Shown here: positions 1-8,718 of the stretch, piece by piece
How positions within the stretch are numbered: the first letter of the stretch is position 1
Layout: each line of letters begins with the position of its first letter
Origin: DASYKS01 sp035995205
GTDB taxonomy: Bacteria > Acidobacteriota > Thermoanaerobaculia > Multivoradales > UBA5704
Direction of reading: 5' to 3'
Length of the DNA stretch: 64,000 bases
Assembly: GCA_035995205.1 (NCBI GenBank)
Contig: DASYKS010000099.1
Span: 1-64,000 of the forward strand
Program-made: the position numbers and the translations under genes
The notes under the pieces: generated by a model
Database searches by the model: none
What the model was told of the DNA's origin: nothing
The model's input: only the letters and a program-made list of their open reading frames with translations

Positions 1-441
1 GGTCAGAGAGGGTGCCGGCAGCAGGGAGGACAGGGTGGTGAAGTTGCGGATCGAGGAGTAGTTCCCTTGTGTGCCGCTGGTGTTCCAACCCTGCACCCGC
101 CAGAAATACGTGGTACCCGCCGCGAGCGCTTGGCTCTGGCCCGAAGAGCAACTTCCTCCCGCCGTGTGGCTGGTCGAGGTCACCGAGCAAGTGATCACGC
201 AACCCGGGCAACTCGTGGCGTTGGGATCGGTCGGCAGAGTCCCACTGCTCGTGGCCACGGTCAACCAGTAGCGGTTCGCCCCAGTGACGCTTGACCAGCT
301 GAAGGCGGGAGTCGTCGAGACTCCTGTGGCGCCGCTGGAAGGCGCGGTCAGGGAAGGTGCCGGCAGCAGTTGTGCGCCGGCAGCGGACGAGAGAACTAGC
401 TTGAAGAGAACGAGGAGACAAAAATTGGGAAAGTGGCGCAT
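1..441 (-). CDS. Secreted repeat protein, FN3-like (3' part off window)
   Basis: The minus frame from the ATG at 439-441 is open for 147 codons to the window edge. An N-terminal hydrophobic stretch (residues about 7-23, ending SSAAGAQ) looks like a signal peptide. A block with AFSWSSVTGANRYWLTV and later TYFWRVQGW follows, the pattern of fibronectin type III-like beta-sandwich repeats in secreted bacterial proteins. The phrase LLPAPSLT occurs at residues 25-32 and again at 140-147, so a second copy of a repeat of about 115 residues starts right at the edge. No strong Shine-Dalgarno is visible. The start is chosen because the signal peptide follows it directly. Function unknown; extracellular adhesion or structure is a guess. 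Confidence 0.7.
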   Translation of the reverse strand, partial: MRHFPNFCLLVLFKLVLSSAAGAQLLPAPSLTAPSSGATGVSTTPAFSWSSVTGANRYWLTVATSSGTLPTDPNATSCPGCVITCSVTSTSHTAGGSCSSGQSQALAAGTTYFWRVQGWNTSGTQGNYSSIRNFTTLSSLLPAPSLT

Positions 442-776
442 GGAAAATGAACTGGAGTAGTGCGGTTGAGCCACAATGCTATTCATCGCCAAATCCCTCG
501 GCTATTACGGTAGCGAGCCAGTCCGCGAGAATGGCCCTTACAGATCAAACGCGCCAAAATCTCTCTTACGGGGTCACGTCTGCGGATTACGAGCTTCGGC
601 GCGCGAGAATCAGGGAGGCGGGGTACACCAATCTATCCAGTCGTTGAGCAAAAGCGCGCGGCTGGCGAGAAGTGGCGAAATTTGAACGACGGCAAGGCGC
701 CTCCATCGTGGCGCGCGTGGTGCGAGACGTGAGATCTTCAGCCCGTCGGATAAACGCTCCAAGGGGGTTCGCGAGA
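442..776. other. Divergent intergenic region
   Basis: These 335 bases separate a minus-strand secreted protein from the plus-strand TPR/FG-GAP gene, so both promoters should lie here. I see no convincing -35/-10 pair, repeat or RNA. Short frames here lack ribosome-binding sites and family resemblance. The only clear signal is a purine-rich AAGGGGG at about 761-767, a Shine-Dalgarno for the start at 777. Confidence 0.5.
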
Positions 777-3700
777 ATGGGCTCAGGCGAGACCGAAGAC
801 AGGGTGCTCCGCCGCGCCGCGCTCGGGCTCCTCCTCGTCCCGATGTCGTGGACCGCCGCCGCGATGCCGCCGAGCCCGAGCAACGAAGCTGCCCGCGCCG
901 AGCGGCTCGCGCAGCACCGCAACCTGGGCAAGGCGTTCTACGAAAACCCGACCACGCAGGATCAGGCGGTCGAGGAGCTGAAAGCGGCGCTCGACCTCGC
1001 GCCCGATTCGCCGCGGGAGCGGTTGAACTATGGGCTCGCGTTGCTCAAGGCGGGGAAGACCGAGGAGGGGACCGCGGCGCTGTTGAAGGTGGAGGCGCAG
1101 GCTCCTTCGATCCCTCATGCCTGGTTCACCCTCGGCGTCGTCTACAAGCGGGAGGGGAAGTTCGATCTCGCTCTGCCGCAGCTCGAAAAGATGACGGCGC
1201 TCGTTCCCGAAGAGCCGGTGACGCGATTCAACTTAGGAGCGCTCTACAAGCTCGCCGACAAGCCCGACCGGGCGCTCGAACAGTTCGAGATGGCGGTCCG
1301 GCTCGCTCCGGAGCTCGCCGGTCCGCACTACCAGCTCTACGGCGCCTACCGGGCCGCCGGGCGCGCGAAAGACGCCGAGAGGGAGATCGCGACGTTCCAG
1401 GCGCTCCGGAAGAGCCAGGAGGGGGCCGCGATTCCCGAGGATCTTGAATGGAGCCGGTACTCGGAGATCCTCGATGAGGTGGAGGAACGGTCGCCCGAGC
1501 CGCCGAGCGCGCCCGCGGTCGAGCCGGTCTGGAAGACCTCAGAGGTCGCACGCGGGATCGACGCGGCGACCGCGCGGCTCAAGGTGCTGGACGCCGACGC
1601 CGACGGCGACGGCAGGCCGGATCTTCTTGTCGTTTCCGCTTCCGGTCTCGCGCTCTTCTCCGGTGGCACGACGCGCGTGGCGGAGAGCGGACTCGAATCG
1701 ATGACCGGGGTGCGGGACGCCGTGCTCGGCGATTTCGACGACGACGGCAAGCCGGATCTCGCGATTGTCACCGTCGCGGGCGCGACGCTCTACCGCAACG
1801 TCGGCGGCTGGTTCGAGAAGTTTCCAGTAAAGCTACCGGCCGGCGATTTCCAGACGGCGGTCTGGCTCGACGTCGATCACGATTACGACCTCGATTTGAT
1901 CCTGTTGGGAAAGAGCGCGGCCTACGTGCGTAACCCCGGCGGCGGCGCAAGCGAGGGATGGACCGACCGGACCGCCGACTTTCCGTTCGTTGCGGGTCAA
2001 GCGCTGGCCGCTGCGACACTCCACGCCGTCTCCGATACGCAAGGGATGGATCTCGCCGTCGCTTACGCCGACCACCCTGGCGTGCTCTATCGCGACCAGC
2101 TGGGCGGCAGATACGAGGCAACGCCTTTGCCCGCGCTACCGGCCGGTACGGCGAGCCTCTCCACCGAGGATTTGAACGGCGACGGCTGGATCGACCTTCT
2201 GGCCGGTGCCGCCCAGCTGATCAATCCGGCCGAGAAAGCGGGCCGCGATTGGCAGGCTAGCGCTGACGGCGGATCGCCGCCGCTTGCGTTCGTCGATGCC
2301 GACAACGCCGGCCGGCGTCGCCTTCTTTCGGCGCCCTCTCCGTCCCAAGTGCTTGCCGCCGGGGACTTCGACGGCGACGGAAAGACCGATCTCGCCGCGG
2401 TGGGACCGGACAGCGTGCTCCGTCGGTACCTCAACGCGACGCCATCGACTCATCGCTTCCTCTCGGTGAGTCTTTCGGGGGTGAAGAACCCGAAGCTTGC
2501 CGTTGGCTCCGAGGTGGAGGTCAAAGCCGGCGCGAGCTACCAGAAGCAGACCTACCAGGGCGTGCCGCTGATCTTCGGCCTCGGCATGCGCTCCGCGATC
2601 GATACCGTCCGCATCACCTGGCCGAACGGCTTGATCCAGAACGAGACCGGACAGGTCCCCGGGGCGCTCACGATGACCGAAGCGCCGCGCCTTTCCGGCT
2701 CGTGCCCGATGATCTTCACCTGGAACGGCGAGCGGTTCGAGTTCGTCTCGGACGTTCTCGGTGTGGCGCCGCTCGGGGCAAGCTCCGGCGACGGCGGGTA
2801 TTTCCCCGTCGATCACGACGAGCACGTTCAGATTCCGCGCGGCGCCCTCGTCGCGAAAGACGGCCGCTACGAGGTCCGGATGACCGAAGAGCTGCGCGAG
2901 GTGGCGTTCCTGGATCGCGTGCGCTTGGTCGCGGTCGATCACCCGGAGAACCTGGAAATCTTCGTCAACGACAAGTTCCAGGACCCACCGTTTCCCGACC
3001 TCAAGCTCTATGGCGTCGAGCGCCGCATTCCGCCGGTCGCCGCGCGCGACGACGACGGCCGCGACGTGCTCGCCAAGGTGCTCGCGCGCGATCGCACCTA
3101 TCCGGACGGCTTCCCGCGCGATGCGGCCGGCATTGCCAAGCGCCATCGGCTCGACCTCGATTTCGACGATCCCCGGGTGGCCGCACCCGACGGCCGCGCG
3201 CTGCTCGTCCTTACCGGCTGGGTCGACTGGGCGGATGGCAGTACCTTCTTGGGCGCCGCGCAACGTCCCGGCGGCGGCCTGGAAATGCCACGCCTTTTGG
3301 TCAAAGACGAATCAGGGAACTGGGTGACCGCGATCGCCAGCATGGGCATTCCGGCCGGCAAGCCGAAGACGATCGTGGTCGACCTCTCCGGCGCCTTCCG
3401 CTCGGCCTCGCGCGAGATCCGGATCGAGACCAACCTCTGCGTCTATTGGGACGAGATCTTCCTTGCTGTCGATACGGCGGCGCCCGAGCAGATCTCGACT
3501 CCTCTGGTGCCCGTCTCGGCCGAGCTTCGTTTCCGCGGCTTCTCGCGCCCGGTGATCCATCCGGAGCGCAAACAACCCGAGAGCTTCGACTACCAAACCT
3601 GGATGCCGGTCTCGATGTGGAATCCGACCCCCGGGCTCTACACCCGCTACGGCGACGTCCGGCCGCTGCTCGGGGCGGTCGACGACGAGATGGTGATCAT

Positions 3701-3995
3701 GGGCTCGGGCGACGAGGTCCGCTTGCGGTTCGACGCCAAAGCGCTGCCGCCGCTGGCGGCCGGATGGACGCGCGACTTCCTGCTGGAAGTCGACGGCTGG
3801 GCGAAGGACGCCGACGCGAACACCGCGTTTGGGCAGAGCGTCGAGCCGCTGCCGTTCCATGCGATGAGCAGCTATCCCTATCCGAAAGGCGAGGCCTACC
3901 CGGCCGATCCGGTGCATGACCTCTACCGTCGCACCTATAACGTCAGACCCGCCCTGCGGCTGATCGCCCCGCTGCGCCAGGAGGTGTCCCCATGA
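777..3995 (+). CDS. Secreted TPR / FG-GAP / UnbV (CRTAC1-type) protein
   Basis: A predicted secreted protein of 1072 residues. A signal peptide (residues about 1-29, LGLLLVPMSWTAAA) is followed by tetratricopeptide repeats (about 40-190), an FG-GAP/VCBS propeller with DADGDGRPDLLVV, DFDDDGKPDLAIV and DLNGDGWIDLLAG motifs (about 260-555), and an ASPIC/UnbV-like segment (about 560-630, ending ITWPNGLIQNE). The C-terminal 430 residues are unassigned. The frame is open upstream to 672, but the ATG at 777 has an AAGGGGG Shine-Dalgarno and leads directly into the signal peptide. Its end overlaps the next start by four bases, so it is translationally coupled to the cytochrome. It probably acts in the periplasm or outside the cell as a calcium-binding propeller scaffold; the true role is unknown. 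Confidence 0.85.
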   Translation: MGSGETEDRVLRRAALGLLLVPMSWTAAAMPPSPSNEAARAERLAQHRNLGKAFYENPTTQDQAVEELKAALDLAPDSPRERLNYGLALLKAGKTEEGTAALLKVEAQAPSIPHAWFTLGVVYKREGKFDLALPQLEKMTALVPEEPVTRFNLGALYKLADKPDRALEQFEMAVRLAPELAGPHYQLYGAYRAAGRAKDAEREIATFQALRKSQEGAAIPEDLEWSRYSEILDEVEERSPEPPSAPAVEPVWKTSEVARGIDAATARLKVLDADADGDGRPDLLVVSASGLALFSGGTTRVAESGLESMTGVRDAVLGDFDDDGKPDLAIVTVAGATLYRNVGGWFEKFPVKLPAGDFQTAVWLDVDHDYDLDLILLGKSAAYVRNPGGGASEGWTDRTADFPFVAGQALAAATLHAVSDTQGMDLAVAYADHPGVLYRDQLGGRYEATPLPALPAGTASLSTEDLNGDGWIDLLAGAAQLINPAEKAGRDWQASADGGSPPLAFVDADNAGRRRLLSAPSPSQVLAAGDFDGDGKTDLAAVGPDSVLRRYLNATPSTHRFLSVSLSGVKNPKLAVGSEVEVKAGASYQKQTYQGVPLIFGLGMRSAIDTVRITWPNGLIQNETGQVPGALTMTEAPRLSGSCPMIFTWNGERFEFVSDVLGVAPLGASSGDGGYFPVDHDEHVQIPRGALVAKDGRYEVRMTEELREVAFLDRVRLVAVDHPENLEIFVNDKFQDPPFPDLKLYGVERRIPPVAARDDDGRDVLAKVLARDRTYPDGFPRDAAGIAKRHRLDLDFDDPRVAAPDGRALLVLTGWVDWADGSTFLGAAQRPGGGLEMPRLLVKDESGNWVTAIASMGIPAGKPKTIVVDLSGAFRSASREIRIETNLCVYWDEIFLAVDTAAPEQISTPLVPVSAELRFRGFSRPVIHPERKQPESFDYQTWMPVSMWNPTPGLYTRYGDVRPLLGAVDDEMVIMGSGDEVRLRFDAKALPPLAAGWTRDFLLEVDGWAKDADANTAFGQSVEPLPFHAMSSYPYPKGEAYPADPVHDLYRRTYNVRPALRLIAPLRQEVSP

Positions 3996-6847
3996 GCCCC
4001 GAGACGAAAGCGTCGAGCTGGCTTGCGCGCGCGACCGCGCTCGCCCTGCTGCTCCTACTGGTCAACACGGCTTACGTCGCCGCGTTCGCCGAAGCGTCGC
4101 TGTTCTACATGGGCAACGCCGCGCTGCACCTAGGGCTCGGGCTCGTCTTCGTAGGTTTGGGCGCGCTGCTGCTCTGGCGCCGGCCCGATCTGCGGCGGCC
4201 CTTCGCGACCACGGCGTCGCTCTTTTTCGTGGCGCTTCTTGCTGCCATCTATCTACTCAAGTTTTACAACCTGCGGGAGCATCGCTGGGCGCTCTGGCTG
4301 CACGTCGCGGCGGCCGGGCTCGCGGTGGTGGCGCTTCTGATCGCTCTCGCCCGGAATCGCGCTACGCCTACCCTCGGGCTTGTTCGCTTCCGCCGGGCGC
4401 TCGTCTATGCGGCGCTCCTGGCGCTTCTCGTGCCGGCAGGTGCCGCGCTCGTCCGCCGTCTGCACCCCGATCCGTCGTTGCGGATCGTCAACCCGTCGGT
4501 CGTTCCGGCGTCGATGAACGACGAGGGCGGGGGACCGAAGTCGCCATTCTTCCCCTCCTCGGCGCAGACCAACGTCGGCGGTATCATTCCGTCCAACTTC
4601 TTTATGGATTCCGCCACCTGCGGACGCTGCCACCAGGATATCTATCGCCAGTGGCAGAGCTCGGCCCACCGCTTCGGCTCGTTCAACAACCAGTTCTATC
4701 GGAAGTCGATCGAATACATGCAGGATGTCGTGGGCACGAAGCCGAGCACGTGGTGCGCCGGCTGCCACGACCACGCGGTGTTCTTCAACGGCCGCTTCGA
4801 CCGGCCGATCAAAGAACAGATCGACACGCCGGAAGCGCACGCCGGGCTGGGCTGCATGTCGTGCCACGCGATCGTCCACGTCGGCAGCTCGATGGGCAAC
4901 GGCGACTTCACGATCGAATACCCGCCGCTTCACGAGCTGGCGAGCAGCAAGGACCCATTCATCCGGCGCGTCGACAAATTCCTGACCTACCTCGATCCCG
5001 AGCCGCACCGGAAGACGTTCATGAAGCCGTTCATGCGCCAGGACCAAGCCGAGTTCTGCGCCTCGTGCCACAAGGTCCATCTGGACGTGCCGGTCAATTC
5101 CTACCGGTGGGTGCGCGGCTTCAACGACTACGACAACTGGCAGGCGAGCGCGGTCTCGGGCCAAGGCGCGCGCTCGTTCTACTACCCGCCGGAAGCGAAG
5201 ACGTGCGGCGGCTGCCACATGCCGCTGGTCGATTCCCACGATCCGGGCAATCGCAACGGCAAGGTGCATTCGCACCGTTTCCCGGCGGCGAACACGGCGT
5301 TGCCTTACGTCAACCAGGACGCCGAGCAGCTCGATACGGTGACCAGGTTTTTACAGTCCGGGTTCATCACCGTCGACCTGTTCGCGATCGCGCCCGCGGC
5401 CACGCCGCTTTCCGGCGAGGGCATGGTGCGTCGGAGCGGCGAGGCGCCGCAGGCGATGTCGACGTTCGCGGTCGGAGAGGAGGCGGAGAGCGGGGGAGAG
5501 ACGACGCTGCGCGAGGTCTCTGAGTTTTCGGCGCCGCTCGAATCTGCCGGGGCGAGGATCGTGCCCGGCTCGACGGTGCGGGTCGACGTCGTCGTGCGCA
5601 CGCGCGGGATCGGCCATTTCTTCCCCGGCGGCACGGTCGACGCGTTCGACGTCTGGCTGGAGCTGGAGGCGAAGGACGCCACCGGCCGCGTGCTTTTCTG
5701 GAGCGGCCGGGTGGAAGACGGAGGCCGCGGCGAAGTGGAGAAGGGCGCCCACTTCTACCGCTCGTTCTCGCTCGACGCCGAGGGCAATCCGATCGACAAG
5801 AGGAACGCCTGGCAGGCGAGGAGCGTGCTCTACACTCGCCTGATCCCGCCCGGGGCGGCCGACACCGTCCATTACCGGGTCCACGTTCCGGCGGACGCCA
5901 AGGGACCGATCACGCTTACCGCGAAGCTCAACCATCGGAAGTTCTCCCGCTACTACACCGAGTTTTCCTACGCCGGCCAACCGAAGCCGGGCCAGTCGAC
6001 GACTCTGCTCTCGCCCCATTTCAACTCGCTCGATTACTCGTTCGATCCGAAGAACATCCCGGCGAACGTCTCGGGCAAGATCAAAGGCGCGATCCCCGAT
6101 CTACCGATCACCGAGCTGGCGCGCGACGAGGTAACTCTGTCGCTGGGCGCCGCGGGCTCGGCTCCGCAATTTGTGGCCAAGCCGCTTCTCGAAGACCGCG
6201 AGCGGTGGAACGACTGGGGAATCGGCCTCCTTCTTCAAGGCGACTTGAAGGGTGCCGAGCGGGCGTTCCGCATCGTCACCAAGATCGAGCCCGAGTACGC
6301 GGACGGTTGGGTGAACGTTGCCCGGGCGCTGATTCGGGAGGGAGAGACCGAGGCGGCGCGACCGTTCGTCGAGCGAGCCCTCAAAGTGAAGCCGCAGCTC
6401 GGTCGGGCGCTCTTTTTCCGGGCGATGATCGAAAAGGCGGCGGGCGACTACACAGCTGCCGAATCGTCGCTACGCGCGGTCGCCGCGCAATACCCGCGCG
6501 ACCGGGTGATCCAGAACCAACTGGCCCGCGTGCTGTTCCTCGAACGCCGCCACAAAGAGGCTCTGGCCGTTCTCGACCAGGTTCGTTCGATCGATCCCGA
6601 GGACGTGCAGATGCACTACACGGCGATGCTCGCCGCGCGCGCCCTCGGGGATACCGCCCGCGCGGAGCGAGAGGCGAAGCTCTTCCGCCGCTTCAAGGCC
6701 GAAGAGTCGTCGCAGTCGATCACCGAGACGCGGCGGCGGCTCTCGCCGGAGGACAACAACGAGCGGCAAACGATCCACGAGCACGAGAGCGCGCCGCTGC
6801 CGGCGCCGCTCGAAGCGACGCCCACCGGCGCTACGACGGGAGGATGA
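3992..6847 (+). CDS. Membrane-anchored five-haem cytochrome c with TPRs
   Basis: A protein of 951 residues starting in the ATGA overlap with the previous gene. Hydrophobic helices fill residues about 12-155, the likely inner-membrane anchor. Then come five CXXCH haem c sites: CGRCH 210, CAGCH 255, CMSCH 288, CASCH 356 and CGGCH 405. The haem arrangement recalls the cytochrome c554 / multihaem redox family. A beta-rich segment follows (about 500-690), then TPR repeats (about 740-900). The haems must sit in the periplasm. It may pass electrons within a complex that includes the neighbouring FG-GAP proteins; this link rests on operon structure only. The C-terminal tail is Glu/Pro-rich. Confidence 0.87.
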   Translation: MSPETKASSWLARATALALLLLLVNTAYVAAFAEASLFYMGNAALHLGLGLVFVGLGALLLWRRPDLRRPFATTASLFFVALLAAIYLLKFYNLREHRWALWLHVAAAGLAVVALLIALARNRATPTLGLVRFRRALVYAALLALLVPAGAALVRRLHPDPSLRIVNPSVVPASMNDEGGGPKSPFFPSSAQTNVGGIIPSNFFMDSATCGRCHQDIYRQWQSSAHRFGSFNNQFYRKSIEYMQDVVGTKPSTWCAGCHDHAVFFNGRFDRPIKEQIDTPEAHAGLGCMSCHAIVHVGSSMGNGDFTIEYPPLHELASSKDPFIRRVDKFLTYLDPEPHRKTFMKPFMRQDQAEFCASCHKVHLDVPVNSYRWVRGFNDYDNWQASAVSGQGARSFYYPPEAKTCGGCHMPLVDSHDPGNRNGKVHSHRFPAANTALPYVNQDAEQLDTVTRFLQSGFITVDLFAIAPAATPLSGEGMVRRSGEAPQAMSTFAVGEEAESGGETTLREVSEFSAPLESAGARIVPGSTVRVDVVVRTRGIGHFFPGGTVDAFDVWLELEAKDATGRVLFWSGRVEDGGRGEVEKGAHFYRSFSLDAEGNPIDKRNAWQARSVLYTRLIPPGAADTVHYRVHVPADAKGPITLTAKLNHRKFSRYYTEFSYAGQPKPGQSTTLLSPHFNSLDYSFDPKNIPANVSGKIKGAIPDLPITELARDEVTLSLGAAGSAPQFVAKPLLEDRERWNDWGIGLLLQGDLKGAERAFRIVTKIEPEYADGWVNVARALIREGETEAARPFVERALKVKPQLGRALFFRAMIEKAAGDYTAAESSLRAVAAQYPRDRVIQNQLARVLFLERRHKEALAVLDQVRSIDPEDVQMHYTAMLAARALGDTARAEREAKLFRRFKAEESSQSITETRRRLSPEDNNERQTIHEHESAPLPAPLEATPTGATTGG

Positions 6848-6851
6848 CGAC

Positions 6852-8657
6852 GTGAAGCGTGAAACAGGCGGGACGGGCGTAGGGGCGGAGCTTGCTTCCG
6901 CCCGAGATCTGCGACAATCGCGGGCGGAGGCAAGCTCCGCCCCTACGCTACCTCGCCACGTTTTTGCCCCACCGAGCCTCTTTTTAGCACTGGTCGGCAG
7001 CGCAGCGCTCGTCGCCTCGGTGCTCGCGGAGCCGGCCGCGAAACCCAAAGCGGCACAGCCGCCGGGCGTTCGCTTTTCGGATGCGACCGCCGCTGCCGGA
7101 ATCCGCTTCGTCCACGAAAGCGGCAGGGCGGGCAAAAAGTGGTTGCCCGAAACGCTCGGTTCGGGCGTCGCGTTTTTCGACGCGGACGGCGACGGCTGGC
7201 TCGACCTCTACTTCGCGAACGGCCGCAAGTGGACAAAAGTCAAAGGGGCCAAGTCCGCTCTCCCCGCGCTCTACTTGAACCGGAAAGACGGCACCTTCCG
7301 TGACGCGACGAAAGGGAGTGGTCTCGACGTCGAGCTGTACTCCTTAGGCGTCTCGGCCGGCGACTACGACAACGACGGCCGCGACGACCTTTACGTCACC
7401 GCGCTCGAAGGTGACCGGCTGTTCCACAACGAGGGCGGCGGGAAGTTCAAGGACGCGATCGTAGCGAGCGGCATCAAGAACGCGAATTTCGGCACCAGCT
7501 CGGCCTGGCTCGACTACGACAAGGACGGCAAGCTCGACCTGTTCGTCGCCAACTACGTCCAATGGACGGCCGAAAAAGACCTCCGCTGCTCGCTCGACGG
7601 CACCTCGAAGTCGTATTGCACGCCCGAGTCCTATAAGGGCGTCGCCTCGAAGCTCTACCGCAACCTCGGAGGCGGCAAGTTCGAAGACGCGAGCGTTAAG
7701 GCGGGCATTGCCGACCCCAACAGCAAAGCGCTCGGCGTCGCGGTTCTCGACTTCGATGGCGACGGCTGGAGCGATCTCTTCGTCGCGAACGACACCCAGC
7801 CGAACAAGCTCTATAAGAACCGGGGCAACGGCACCTTCGTCGATCAAGGGCTCGAAGCCGGCGTCGCCTTCGCCGAAGATGGAACCGCGCGCGGCGCGAT
7901 GGGGGTCGACGCCGCCGACTACGACCGCTCCGGCCGGCCACACCTGCTGGTCGGCAACTTTTCGAACGAGATGCTGGCGCTCTACCACAACGAAGGAAAC
8001 GGCCTGTTCATCGACCAGGCACCCGCCTCGGCGGTCGGCCGGGCGAGCCTGCTCACGCTCACGTTCGGCGTCTTCTTCTTCGACTACGATCTGGACGGCC
8101 TGCCCGACATCTTCGCCGCCAACGGCCATATCGAAGAAGAGATCGGCCGCGTCCAACCGAAAGTCACCTACCGCCAGCCGCCGCTTCTGTTCCGCAACTT
8201 GGGGGGCGGGCGCTTCGAGCCGGTCGGCCCGTCGATGGGAAAGGAATTCAACCGACCGATCGTCGCCCGCGGCGCGGCCTACGGCGACTACGACCGGGAC
8301 GGTGATCTGGACGTTGCGATCGCCACCAACGCCGGCCCCGCCTATCTGTTCAAGAACGATGGAGGAAACAAGAACCGGTGGTTAAGGGTTCGCACCGTCG
8401 GCGCGCGCTCCAACCGCGACGGCCTCGGCACCGTCGTCAAAGTCACCACCGCTTCGGGCACTCAGTGGCAGACGGTGCATAGCGGCTCGTCCTACTGCTC
8501 GCAGAGCGAGCTGGCGCTCACCTTCGGCCTCGGCCCAGAGGTGAAGATCAAGAGCGTCGAGCTGACCTGGCCGAGTGGTACCAAGCAGAGGTTCACGGAC
8601 GTGGCCTCGAACCGCGAGATCGTCGTTGATGAGACGAAAGGGCTCGTCGGTAAGTAA
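6852..8657 (+). CDS. CRTAC1-family FG-GAP/UnbV protein with palindromic insert near N-terminus
   Basis: 601 residues. The start is GTG at 6852, only four bases after the previous stop and seven after a GGGAGG Shine-Dalgarno. Residues about 9-32 are encoded by a long inverted repeat (separate entry). The hydrophobic signal segment begins only at about residue 37 (FLALVGSAALVASVLAEP). The mature part is an FG-GAP/VCBS propeller with many D-x-D-x-D-G motifs (FFDADGDGWLDLYFANG, DFDGDGWSDLFVAND) and a C-terminal ASPIC/UnbV segment (about 500-590, ending SVELTWPSGTKQRF). It is third in the operon. Whether the extended N-region still supports export is an open question. Confidence 0.85.
   Translation: MKRETGGTGVGAELASARDLRQSRAEASSAPTLPRHVFAPPSLFLALVGSAALVASVLAEPAAKPKAAQPPGVRFSDATAAAGIRFVHESGRAGKKWLPETLGSGVAFFDADGDGWLDLYFANGRKWTKVKGAKSALPALYLNRKDGTFRDATKGSGLDVELYSLGVSAGDYDNDGRDDLYVTALEGDRLFHNEGGGKFKDAIVASGIKNANFGTSSAWLDYDKDGKLDLFVANYVQWTAEKDLRCSLDGTSKSYCTPESYKGVASKLYRNLGGGKFEDASVKAGIADPNSKALGVAVLDFDGDGWSDLFVANDTQPNKLYKNRGNGTFVDQGLEAGVAFAEDGTARGAMGVDAADYDRSGRPHLLVGNFSNEMLALYHNEGNGLFIDQAPASAVGRASLLTLTFGVFFFDYDLDGLPDIFAANGHIEEEIGRVQPKVTYRQPPLLFRNLGGGRFEPVGPSMGKEFNRPIVARGAAYGDYDRDGDLDVAIATNAGPAYLFKNDGGNKNRWLRVRTVGARSNRDGLGTVVKVTTASGTQWQTVHSGSSYCSQSELALTFGLGPEVKIKSVELTWPSGTKQRFTDVASNREIVVDETKGLVGK
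6878..6947. repeat. REP-like inverted repeat inside a coding region
   Basis: Two 27-base arms (6878-6904 and 6921-6947) beginning CGTAGGGGCGGAGCTTGC are reverse complements with one mismatch, which would be a G-U pair in RNA. The loop has 16 bases. Such GTAGGGGCG... palindromes are typical of dispersed REP-type elements in high-GC bacteria. The frame stays open through it, adding about 24 residues between the start codon and signal peptide of the CRTAC1 gene. Confidence 0.85.
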
Positions 8658-8718
8658 GCTCTGGTGGTGCTCACTGTCCTCCGACGGGGTCAGCGTTTTT
8701 GGGTCAGAATCGCTCTTT

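Noticed and set aside
2136..3263. 375-codon minus-strand frame inside the TPR/FG-GAP gene
   Set aside because: Antisense to clear FG-GAP and UnbV-like coding sequence; no ribosome-binding site or family match.
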